Source of the DNA: Toxorhynchites rutilus septentrionalis | Taxonomy: Eukaryota > Arthropoda > Insecta > Diptera > Culicidae | Direction of reading: 5' to 3' | DNA: 64,000 nt | Assembly (NCBI RefSeq): GCF_029784135.1 | Contig: NC_073746.1 | Span: 292,044,089-292,108,088 of the forward strand | Shown: in pieces, positions 1-10,148 of the stretch | Numbering within the stretch: position 1 is the first letter of the stretch | Layout of the letters: the number at the start of each line of letters is the position of its first letter | Notes under the pieces: model-generated | Database searches by the model: none | The model's input: the letters and a program-made list of their open reading frames with translations, nothing else | Told to the model about the DNA's origin: nothing | Position numbers and translations under genes: made by a program

Positions 1-825
1 TGTAATTGTACACAAACCAAAACTAATATGAATTCTAATAATATAATATAAAACAAATTTTGAATGCTGAATTCCAACATAGAAGAGGCTTAGAATATGC
101 TGAACTTCAACAACAAAAGAACCAGCAGTAGCCAAATAAAATGCCTTCAGAAATAATGACCGAGATAACGTTTTTTGATAAAACTACCGATATATTTTTT
201 TTGCATCCAAGTATATAAAAATAAATCCACTAATAGGCGCAACGAGAAATAATTCATCGCGATGACAAAGGTAACAAAAGGACCATTATCAATCATCAGC
301 ATTTATGGGTTGTTTCTGAATTGTTTCCTTGTTGAACCGCGTATCCAATGTGTCAAAAAATGAGTTGATTCTCGGTTCCCTTTTTTTCCTCTATTACCAT
401 TACCCGTGTCAATTACAGAGTCAATGATCTCGAGTAAATTTGTTAGGGCCGAACGAATTTTTCATTGACAATTACCCCAGGAATACAAGTGATGATGGCA
501 TTCCCAACAGCATTCCTTTGCATCATATTTTAATCAGACATCTGGATCGTTGTTGAAAGTAAAAGAAGAATTTTTGATTCATCCCCTTAAAGTCAAAACA
601 CACCTTTCTCACATGCAAAAAAAAATTATCCTGGATCTCTCAGGAGGTGATAGAGGATCATATTTGATGAAAAAAGACCTTCTACGCAGATGTTCGAACT
701 TCAACAATGACAGAGTTATAGTCCTTTTTTTTATTTCAGACTCTGTCTCAAACTGGCTCAACACAAAAAGTACTCTACGTAAGACGATTATGTTACTTCC
801 GTTTGAAAATTTCCGTTTCCAAATT
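1..825. other. AT-rich DNA without recognisable genes
   Basis: I see no convincing coding region here. The longest open stretch (550-849, 99 codons) is low-complexity and matches nothing I know. Its 3' part runs into the family A repeat that starts near 832. Confidence 0.4.
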
Positions 826-831
826 TCACAC

Positions 832-1482
832 GTTTTAAGTCTTCGTTGAATATTCCTGTGTGACTAGACTAGACCTATGCGCCTAGATTCCAATCTTCCC
901 GCTAGTTTTTTTTTTCAAAGAAGATTAGCCTATCGGCTTCAATTTAATATGTCGATCATCTAAATCGGTTCAGTAGTTCAAATGTTATGATTTTTTGCAG
1001 AAAAATATTTTTGGACAAAAGGGCAAAAATGATTTTTCGAACCACCGGTTAACTTTGGAAAATCATATCTCAAAAACGAAAAAAATAGCATCTCTGATAT
1101 CGAGATATATTATGTAAAAAAGCTTTCAAGCTCAGCTTTCAAGAGAAAACATAAAAAAATATAGCGCCCTCTAGTCCAAAGCCATGAACACAATAAAAAA
1201 TGACTACACTCAATAATTACGAAATTGAAATCCAGTATTTTGCTAGTTAACTATTTTTTTTGCCTTTAATTTGATATGTCGATCATCTAAATCGGTTCAG
1301 TGGTTCAAAAGTTATGAATTTTTGAAAAAAAGAGGAAAAAGTTGAGTTTTTGGATCACCCTAAAATGGAAATTGGCACTCTAACGAAAAAAAAAATTTGG
1401 GTCTAATGTTTTACGATCAAGAACAAAATGACTACTTTTGACAAAAATCTATGAACCACTATATCGGTTTGGCATGGAATGG
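832..1482 (+). repeat. Family A palindromic repeat, copy 1 (centre and right arm)
   Basis: This non-coding repeat recurs at 39459-39858 (inverted) and 43360-44254. Shared landmarks are ATCGGTTCAGTAGTTC, TAGCGCCCTCTAGTCCA, a block reading GATATCGAGATAT, and a terminus reading TATATCGGTTTGGCATGG. In the most complete copy, near 44 kb, the left and right halves are inverted versions of each other, so this is probably a long-TIR MITE or foldback element. Copy 1 keeps the centre and the right arm. I saw no coding potential or target-site duplication. Confidence 0.6.
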
Positions 1483-3674
1483 CTGATATAGTAATGAAAC
1501 ATCAAAATTAATGAATATGAATAACATTTTGGATGTGAAAAACTTAGAACTTGGAAATTTTTTATGTGTTATTATTAGTTTTATCCCAAAAATTCATAAT
1601 AAAAAAGATTCACTATCAACTATCAACCAAATTATAGCTCTCAAACCGCTCTACAATTTGTTCTTCGACACCAAACATCTATCTTTCTTCTTGATTTCGC
1701 CGCAATATTCGTGGTGAAAATTCGAGCTAAATCTTCGAAAATCACGATTTTTACTCCACTGTACTTATAATAGCCACTTAAATTTCACCTTAACGTTGAA
1801 AGAATACATCAAATCAAAAACCTTTTTTTTTTCAAACTGCATATAATCGAGTCCAAAATTGTATAGATTCGAATTATTTGTAATCGAATCAGTATATAAT
1901 CGAGACTGTATATAATCGAGTCCAATCTGTATTCATTTTAGTGAATCTTCAAACTTTCAACAATCAAACTTTGTTGAATTGAAATTGTTTACCAATGAAA
2001 ATATTTTTGAAGATATTGAAAAAGGAAGGGGTTATGAGTTATAATTTTTTTGAAAATATTTTTGAGTAAGAATTTTCAACGTTGTATTTAGAATTTTATT
2101 GTCTCAAATAGTTAGTTGATTTCCCAACAACTTCGAGTTATGATTTTCTGAAAAAAAGTAAATGATTCTGGACACGTTAGTCGTTATTAAAATTGATCAT
2201 CTAATAACGAAAAACGTGATTCTAGGCGGCTGCCACCATTACGTAAAAAGTTACAAAAAATCGGGGAAAATCGGGGCGGCCGATTCATCGTGGAATTAGT
2301 GTTTTGATGTTTTTAGTTAATTGTGTCGAAAGTTGAGAGCAAATGTCCTGCTTGATAGTTTTATATTTAAAATAAATTTAAAAACTAAATATGACTAATT
2401 TTTTTTTCCAGATTTCATGCAACCCCGGCAGATTTCGATCGCGTGCTTCTAGCCCAAGCGATCATTATTATCATCAGCATTGTCAGCGTACCGGAATGCC
2501 ACAGTCATGTGCCAGTCATGGCCGTTCACGTACAACCGGAGGCAGCGCGACTGATGTTTGGCCTCCCGTTTTACACGGCTAACGCGCGAAGCATTGCGAG
2601 CATCCTGGGAAGCTTTACTCATCAGCCGACACGAGCTAAGTAGTGGCGGCGACGACGTCATGCAGTGCCCGCGCTGTCAGAATACACATTTTGTATTCGC
2701 ACTAATATTCTAGCGATCAGACTCCTCGGCCACCAGATCAGTCGCATTCGAATGCGCAACGCATAGTGAAGAAAAAAATCGGCTGCAATGGCTGCAATAA
2801 ACTCAATGAAAACATGTCAGCCGGTGATAAGCGTGGAACCGCAGCTTGGCTCCTCGTGGTGGAAGGAGACTTTAGAGTATTTATTTGCCAGCAAAATAAC
2901 TTAAAGTTTATCTTGGGGTGTACCTAGCAGCGGTATAATTGTATGAAGGTGAAACGTCAGATTTATTTATTCTAGATTAATTCATTTGTCTGATTGAAAA
3001 ACCCACTTCTATAAGATAACGTGATAACGTGTCCGAGTGGTACCGATATAATATCTGTGATGTCCTTATTTTGTAATGGGTAAACTGTAATATCCCCATA
3101 ACCATAAACATTACCCATTATTTTGATTCATGTATTAACAGTATTTTAAAATCATTCCGGCGGAAAGACGACTGTGACGCATTTTGCGTTGTCTCTTTGC
3201 GGAATTGAAAATAGAAACAACAGGGGAGGATGTTGTAAATTATGTGTGACACGGCTAAAAGAATTAAACATAAACCCGAGGAATGACGAGGTGACGTCTT
3301 TTTTTGGTTCGCCTCACTCACGGTTCTTATCCTCAGCGGGAGAGGAGTTTTACGCACCATGATATGTAAGTAGTTTTTGAAATCATGATATCTCCAAGCC
3401 TTGTAACCAGTGTTAATCAGTGGATTGAAGAGGATTAGTTTCGATATGAAAGGAGCTCGGAGGTATTGTTCAGTACTTTTAAATGGCATGAAAATGTGGA
3501 TTTCAATTCGTCTTTAAAATCGCAGCGAACATTTGAACATTGAATGGAATTTATAAGGAATGCATCAAAAATGTAATCGAATTTCACAGTTATTTTCAAT
3601 AGATTTTATGCAGATTATCGATTCCCCTCTTCATCTCTCAACCGAGGATGAACCTGGGTGAGGTCCATGTAATG
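1483..3674. other. Unassigned AT-rich DNA with a few short repeats
   Basis: Four copies of a motif close to TATAATCGAG lie between 1847 and 1923 and resemble the ends of pogo-like elements seen elsewhere in the window. A good splice-acceptor look-alike (tract of T then CCAG) ends at 2411, followed by a 66-codon open frame at 2443-2643. I could not link that frame to any protein. The remainder shows no gene. Confidence 0.3.
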
Positions 3675-4014
3675 TACAGTAATAGGCATAAAAAAGCCTA
3701 CCGTGCATATTTAAAAACTTTTCTCAATTTCTGGACTATTTCATCAAAAACTACTACCGCAATTTCATGAGACTGTATATTAACTATTACTCTTTCAAGT
3801 AATTAACAAGTTTTGCCATTTTTGTTAGATTTTGTTGACTTCATTATATTGCCCCTTTAAAGTGTGCAAATATGCGATGACAGAAATAAAAGCCCGATAT
3901 TATTCACAACCTTTCAATGATTTGATTAATGCGATATAAACAAAGTGTTGTTTACACATGAAACATGAAAGTCGATTGTTTTTGTCTACACAAAGAGTTT
4001 TCAACAAAATCAAA

Positions 4015-5035
4015 ATGGGTGGAAAAAAACAGCATGCGAGTCCGAAAATCTTGTTGTTCAGGATCATTTGCAGCAGATTTCACAGCGAAAGATTGCAGAG
4101 ATGTTCTGAATAAACCAGGGAACAGTCCGTGAAATTGTGCACAAGCACAAAGCATACGGTTCGCTTGCTGCCAGATCCGGATGAGGCCGTCGTCGGAAGA
4201 CCGATAGCCGGACGGATCAACGAATCATTCGGGAAGTGAAGAAATCACCAAAAATATCATTCAAAGTCATTCAGAAAAACCTTTCGTTGGTATCGGCCAG
4301 AACCGTACACAGCGGACTAGCTGAGTATGAGTTCAAGAGCAGATTCACAAAAAAACCTCCGTTTATCAGCAAGAAAAATAAACTGAAACGGTTGGAATTT
4401 GCCCGGAAACATGTTGACAAACCCAAAGATTTTTGGAAAAAAAATACTTTGGACTGACGAACCGAAATTTGAGCTTTTCAACAAAAAGCGGCGCGGAAAT
4501 GTGTAGCGAAAGGATGATGAAGGATTGTAGGAACGTGATTTGCAGGCTACAGTCAAGCACGGAGGAGGCAATAATGCTTTTTCTGGGCTGGTGTTGGAAA
4601 TCTGGTGCGAATTCACGGAATCATGGCAGCAGATGTCTACATTGACATCCCCATCCCCTTAACAATCAGAAAAAATCGCTTCGAAAAACTAGCCTACGAA
4701 AGAGCTTCGTTTTCCAACAGGACAACGACCCGAAACATACTGCTAACAAGACCAAAGCTTATTCCGATTCACGCAAAATAAGACTTCTTGAATGGCCACC
4801 ACAAAGTCCTGATCTCAACCCGATCGAGAACCTGTAGGCCATTCTCGACAACTAAGTAGTGAAAGATGGCGTCACTAATAAGGACGCTTTTTTCACGGCT
4901 TTCACAGCTCTTCAGAAGCCGTGGTACGAAATCGACCCTCAGCACCTCCTGAACATGGTCGATAGTATGTCTAAACAACAGGTCATTGAACCTTCTGAAG
5001 GCCACACTTAATATTGATGCTCTCAACTTTATTGC
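4015..5035 (+). pseudogene. Tc1-like DD34E transposase, degenerate
   Basis: Family role: a cut-and-paste transposase that binds the inverted repeats and cuts with a DDE triad. In fragments over several frames I can read an N-terminal helix-turn-helix region, the stretch SARTVHSGLAEYEFK (about 4283-4335), then the first catalytic Asp in LWTDEPKFEL, QQDNDPKHTA with the second Asp (about 4720), and SPDLNPIENL with the catalytic Glu (about 4815). The spacing from the first Asp of QQDND to the Glu is 34 residues, which fits DD34E. An extra A in the run near 4437-4444 breaks the frame just before the first catalytic motif. Several later stops follow, including a TAG after PIENL. The start is my choice of the first ATG after the left repeat. 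Confidence 0.85.
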
Positions 5036-5553
5036 TTTTATTGTGTGATTTGTTTTTTCCTCCTTAATACTTGTTTTCTATTGATATTTTGCGTGTCATT
5101 GAAATAAAATGTTAAGTTCAAGTTTTATGAATTGAATCCAGCTGAATATGATGGAAATGCAATGAAAAAAAAAATAAATAAATAAACAAAATTGCTGTTT
5201 TTTACTTAACAAAACTCAAACAAAATTGAGAAAACCGTTATCTAATGCTGCTTTTAATACAATGTGAACAACACTTGCTTTATATCACTTCAGTATCGAT
5301 TGCTAAGAATACCGCACAGCTCTAACTGTCATAACACGAAGAAACGAGGGGTTACTCAAAGGGTTTGAATGATTTTCATAGTATTTTTTTGAGGTGGTCT
5401 TTTATTTTTGTCAACGCATACTTGTACACATTAAGAAAGTCATGTAAGGGAGTGAACAAATTCTAACGAAATGCCAAAACATGTAAATTTCTTGAAAGAG
5501 TAATAGTTAACAAACAGTTCTGTAAAATTAAGGCAGTAGTTTTTGATAATATA

Positions 5554-6771
5554 AAGGGTGTGTCACATCAAATTGCATCACGGAAAAAACGCTGTAGAAA
5601 TTCGCCCAGTAGACCGATCCTTTTGAAAATTTTAGACAGTAAAATAAAAACTATTAAACAACTTTTGGCATTTTCTTTTTATTCATACTTCGAGCCCAAG
5701 CCCGTATTCTCCACCTTCCTCTTTACCCCGTCCATAAGGTTCTGTACAACGTCAGGTTGTAGTTTTTTTTGAACAGAAATCCATTTTCTCTTGAAGTCCG
5801 CCTCCGATTTGACAACTTTTGGGTTCTTCCGGAGGGCCTGCTTCATAATCGCGTTGGGCGGGTTCATTTCCTTTGGCACGAAGGTGACCCCGTTGGCTTC
5901 GTACCACTCCAACACGTCCTTTGAATAGTGGCACGAAGCGAGATCCGGCCAGAAGATGGTCGGGCCCTCGTGCTGCTTCAATAGTGGTAGTAAGCGCTTC
6001 TGTAGGCACTCCTTAAGGTAAACCTGCCCGTTTACCGTGCCGGCCACACCATGTACTTTTTGGCAAACTTGGATAGTTTCTGCTTGCGAATCTCCTCCGG
6101 AACGCTGAATTTGTCCTCTGCGGAGAAGAACAACAGGCCCGGCAGCTGACGAAAGTCCGCTTTGACGTAGGTTTCGTCGTCCATTACCAGGCAATGCGGC
6201 TTCGTCAGCATTTCGGTGTACAGCTTCCGGGCTCGCGTCTTCCCCACCATGTTTTGCCTTTCGTCGCGGTTAGGAGCCTTCTGAACCTTGTATGTAAGCA
6301 GGCCCTCCCGCTGCTTGGTCCGCTGGACGATTGAACTTGACAAATTCAGCTTATTGGCGACATCCCGGACCGAACTTCTCGGATCACGTCTAAACTGCTT
6401 AACTACGTGCTTGTGATCTTTTTCACTGACGGAGCATCCATTTTTGCCGTTCTTCACCTTCCGGTCGATGGTTAGGTTCTCGAAGTATCGTTTTAGTACT
6501 CTCCTGACCGTGGATTGGACGATTCCCAGCATCTTACCGATGTCCCGATGTGACAACTCCGGATTCTCGAAATGAGTGCGCAGGATTAATTCACGACGCT
6601 CTTTTTCGTTCAACGACATTTTTCCAAATTTACGAAAAATTGACAGTGAAGCATGGCCAACGTGAGCTATACACTCTTATCTGATTATAAGTGAAAGCTG
6701 AAGATATAATTCCTAAAAATAAAATTTCTACTGCGTTTTTTCCGTGATGCAATTTGATGTGACACACCCTT
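5554..6771 (-). mobile_element. DD37E (ITmD37E-like) transposon, 1218 bp, inserted in the Tc1 element
   Basis: The inverted repeats begin AAGGGTGTGTCACATCAAAT and extend through the block ATTGCATCACGG and a run of A, about 40 bp on both sides and nearly identical. TA dinucleotides flank both ends (5552-5553, 6772-6773). The insertion lies in the right inverted repeat of the surrounding Tc1 element. The encoded protein resembles the DD37E family reported from Aedes and other mosquitoes (family assignment from memory). The termini are well preserved, so the copy is probably fairly young, but the transposase carries deletions. Confidence 0.9.
5679..6619 (-). pseudogene. DD37E transposase with two internal deletions
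   Basis: The protein starts at 6619 (MSLNEKERRELI), just inside the terminal repeat. The first part, 195 codons down to 6032, has two helix-turn-helix-like segments (SHRDIGKMLGI and SVRDVANKLNL) and the first catalytic Asp in LVMDDETY. Near 6045-6050 the frame jumps from VWPAR to GTVNGQVYLKEC, which implies a deletion with frameshift. The second part keeps the second Asp in WPDLASCHY. It then runs PKEMNPPNA directly into IMKQALRK, so the expected segment with the catalytic Glu is missing (near 5852-5857). The reading frame continues after that gap, so this second deletion is in frame. The protein should be unable to cut DNA. Confidence 0.88.
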
Positions 6772-6930
6772 TAGTCCAGAAATTGAGAAAAGTTTCTAAA
6801 CATCCAAGGTGAGTTTGTTTTATGCCTATCACTGTATATGACAGGATATTTGAAGATGAATTCATTTTGGGCTGCAGAAACCGAGCTGAGTGCTAATTTT
6901 GGAAATTTCAGCAATTGCAGTAATGCTTTT

Positions 6931-7396
6931 GAATCCGGACGCTTTTCAATCCGGACACTTTTTCATTATATTCAATATCATACCAAAACCATAACATCTT
7001 TTGCATGTTGAATTATTGTGACGGATAGTTTCTATTGTATCCATTTAGTGTTGTGTCAAACATTGTACCTAGCTGTTGACAAAAAAATGGCAAATATGAA
7101 AACACATATTTGTGTTTCGCAAACCCATGTCCGGAATAAAAAGCACATTCAGACAAACATGTTATATCCTAACGGATCGAAGTAAACGATGAAATTTCTT
7201 CTTGAAGCAGTTGCATAAGAGTGTCCGGATTTAAAATCACGGCACAATGATGAAATTTACAAATTTTGAACAAATATAACTTGATTTTGTGGAATTTTGT
7301 GATTTATAACTTATATGGGAACGGTAATTTTTCATGCTATTGTAAGTCAATAATTTTTAGTAATTGAAATTATCATGTGCTTAAGTGTCCGGATTT
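6931..7396. repeat. MITE-like unit with AATCCGGACACTT ends
   Basis: AATCCGGACACTT occurs near 6949-6961 and its complement AAGTGTCCGGATTT at 7383-7396. A related imperfect copy lies at 6932 and an internal inverted copy (AGTGTCCGGATTT) at 7220-7232. The AT-rich interior has no coding potential. The arrangement fits a small non-autonomous DNA transposon. The exact ends and target duplication are unclear. Confidence 0.45.
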
Positions 7397-9791
7397 CGAT
7401 GAATTACGATATATAGTTAAAATACAGAAAAAAGCCGCTAATGTTTAGAAGGAAGAACTTTAATTTCTCTTTTAATCAACCTTACTTTATCGTGGCACTG
7501 CTCGTATATCGGACGTTTTTGCTCCGATGCTCAACTCACATGCATAAATTGAGATATACAGTGGTATCCCTTGATGGTTGCATTCGGTATAAGCAGTTTT
7601 TTTCTACTTTATCAGTGCGACTGAGCGTTCTTTACATCCTATATTCGAATAAATATTTCAGAAACGATCGCGATAAATCTCTGTTTGATGTTTCCGATAA
7701 CCTTCAGTCTGAACGAGAATTCTATATGCTCCAGCTAAAGATTTACTTTGATAAGAAATGTAGTGAAATTACACGGAAATGATAGTTTTATTCAGGTTTT
7801 TCTGAGAAAAATATGATGTTTTGATATATATCCATGTACTAATCAAATAAGTATTGTCGATTCCATATAAATCCTTGTAAAAGAGGAAAAATCATCTAGT
7901 TCTTTTACAACAATTCAAATCGGAATTGATTTACGAATTAAGAATTGATTATATAGTTTTCTTTTCACCACTCGAGTCTACGATAGAGCTAGGCGATGTA
8001 ATATATCTATTTTTATCAGCCACCAGCAAGAAGCGAGATCATTGATTGACTTTTCTACACTCGAATAATGATATTGCCGATTGGTTGTTTGTAGCACAAA
8101 CCTAATCCTCCCTGCATCGAAAAACAGCAAACGCTGTGCCGATGATCAAAACGATCAAAAACCAATTCTACAGATGCTCGCGGAAATGCGCCAAACCTGC
8201 ATAGGTTCGAATATGATTCCACGTTCCATCTGCGTCACTCGAGATTGTAGTTAATCCTCTCCACTGCCGAATCACATTCGAAGATTGATCTTCCTGCCTG
8301 TTCTTATTTTAATTATCCTATACGTCTTCTCTACCCACACACATTTTCGGTTACCAGAAATGCTCCGTGACGTTCTGGTTGATTTTTTGGTGAATGAATG
8401 AAGGGGGGGATTGGATTCTCGCTTAGTTTCGCTTTTATTTTCCAACTTTAAAATTAGCCGCAACCCTCCGAAGTGTCTCCGACAGCACTTGAACGAGGTG
8501 GGTGACTTCAAGGGTCTAAAAATAACCCTGGCAGTGAAACACCCTACTTCTACTTCACGGCCACGAGACACGGCCGCCGTTGTGCTGCCTCTCCGTACGC
8601 GCACATAAACGTACGCGGTCCAGGTGACCGACTGCCTACCTTCCGAGGGGATGAGAGATGTGGGTTTCCTTCATTTGTGGATACCATTGCACATAGAGGG
8701 TGTCGATAGTGAAACTGGAGAGACAAATTAATATCAGAAACCGGATACGCTTGTCATTCTGGTGATTCAGCTTTCAGGGCAGTTCACCCTGCGTTTTTTC
8801 TGATAGTTTTCCACAGCACACGCTTCGTTAGACAATCAAACACCCATTTGCATGCTTTATGCCTGCGTCCACGCTTTGATGAGTGGCATATTTATTGTTT
8901 ACCCAATCGACTGCCTTTGCCAAATTGCGCCCGCTGTCAATCTAAACCATAGGTTCCTGGCAGTATCTGCGCCCAGTCAGAGTCGTCCCCGCCATGAGTT
9001 GCAGTTGTTTGGTTCGTTCCGAATTAACGCCAAAATTAGACGTTCAACCAGCAATGGTACGAAACCGCTATCGGGCAGGAGAGCGTCGAGAAATCGGGAA
9101 GTCGCACCCGATTCTGCTAGCTTCCCCCGCGTGGAATTTCTCCGCCCAGGCGCGCTTGTTCTTTGTGTGCAATCGTAAAATATGGAATGTTGTGTAAACA
9201 GAATTCTCACAGTTTTGCCCCGGGTTTGGTCGAGAGCGGGGTACGGCGTCTTACGTCGCTCCGTTGGGGCTACAATTTGTTACGTTCACCACTATACCAC
9301 GTTTCTTTGTAGCGCGCGTTGATGAATGAACGCGTTACGTGTAGGCCGTTGGTGAGAGCGTTGGCGTCGGTTTGGCGCAAGTTCTTCGTTCTAGTTTTGT
9401 GCAGTGTGTAGGGTAGAGTACGGTTTGGTTGACCGGGTTAGGGAAAACGTCGCTTTCTCACCGCACCCCACACCGAGTGTCTGCGGTGAGGGTTGCGTAA
9501 CGTCGGTCGACGTAAATTCGGGGATTTACGGCGATCGAGAAGGTGGGATGATGCCGACGGCGTAAGAGCGATTCGCGTGGTGTACACTGGCGCTAAATGG
9601 GTTCCGAACATTCCAGCGGAAGCACCAAATCGGATTAATTATAAGATTGAAAGTATGTTCATTATTCCGTTCAAAAGGTCTGGAGATGTAGGTGTTACGA
9701 CAGATAATATATCCAGAAAAATACTATACTCACCTTCGAATACAGTGAGATGGATTCTATAACTATAACTCGAAATCCCCTTATTGGATTA
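7397..9791. other. Unassigned DNA with a GC-richer segment at 8500-9640
   Basis: The flanks are AT-rich, but about 8500-9640 is clearly richer in G+C and CpG. That suggests sequence under different constraint, such as a promoter, 5' untranslated exon or enhancer. A splice-donor look-alike (CTGCG followed by GTGAGG) occurs at 9481-9491. Short open frames at 8852-9178 and 9493-9762 resemble no protein I know. The call rests on composition only. Confidence 0.25.
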
Positions 9792-9806
9792 TAACAAATA
9801 CCTATA

Positions 9807-9970
9807 TTTTTTTTTATTAAATCTTTTATTTTTACAGGTTCAATTACATGAGTTTAAAGGAGCCAAACTCTTAACTATATTTCTACTAGCATATATTAAC
9901 ATGTTTCCTTAATTCTATGGTTAATAAAATAGGAAACCGATTACTCGCGGTCGACTCGAGTTTAGAAGGG
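9807..9970 (-). mobile_element. Extreme 5'-truncated LINE insertion (164-bp tail)
   Basis: This is the 3' end of the same I-group LINE found at 40232-43114. Shared blocks include AAAGGAGCC, GAAAACCGATTACTCGCGGT-type sequence and GAGTTTAGAAGGG, and the poly(A) end lies at 9807 on the minus strand. It is bounded by TAACAAATACCTATA on the left (9792-9806) and TAACAAAATACCTATA on the right (9971-9986), a clear target-site duplication. It is therefore a genuine insertion event that copied only the last 164 bases. Confidence 0.88.
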
Positions 9971-9989
9971 TAACAAAATACCTATATTA

Positions 9990-10148
9990 GAGTGCCAATA
10001 AAAATGGTCATCTTGGGTTATTTTTCGGTGCACTAGTAAATGAAGACCGATTGAGCTAAACTTTTGCATAGGGTAATTTATCGTGCAAATCAACATTTCA
10101 CAGGAAGTCCCGTATGAAAAATCGAGGTGACCATTTTCATTGGCTTCC
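9990..10148. repeat. MITE, about 160 bp, abutting the LINE tail
   Basis: The left end is GAGTGCCAATAAAAATGGTC and the right end is the inverted GGAAGCCAATGAAAATGGTC. TA flanks both sides (9988-9989, 10149-10150). A longer relative, sharing the end sequence and an internal CTAGTAAAT...ATAGGGT block, lies at 60361-61016. The left end starts 3 bp after the LINE target duplication. Confidence 0.65.

Larger units (their letters stand above)
3677..6834 (+). mobile_element. Tc1-like (DD34E) transposon interrupted by another transposon
   Basis: The ends read CAGTAATAGGCATAAA on the left and the complement of CAGTGATAGGCATAAA on the right, each next to a TA (3675-3676 and 6835-6836), as expected for the Tc1 group. 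The inverted repeats are long: similarity continues for roughly 200 bp or more, through CTCAATTTCTGGACTA and AACTATTACTCTTTCAAG. The right repeat is split by a second transposon at 5554-6771. Removing that insert rejoins the right repeat so that it mirrors the left one. The element is about 1.9 kb without the insert and is inactive, because its transposase is a pseudogene. Confidence 0.9.

Noticed and set aside
2412..2660. Possible coding exon with a secretory-type N-terminus (66 codons after a good acceptor)
   Set aside because: The peptide matches nothing I know, an overlapping open frame exists on the other strand, and no donor or partner exon is evident. Kept only as a note in the region entry.
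7441..7782. 113-codon open frame
   Set aside because: AT-rich, no recognisable domain or homologue, and no splice or promoter context.
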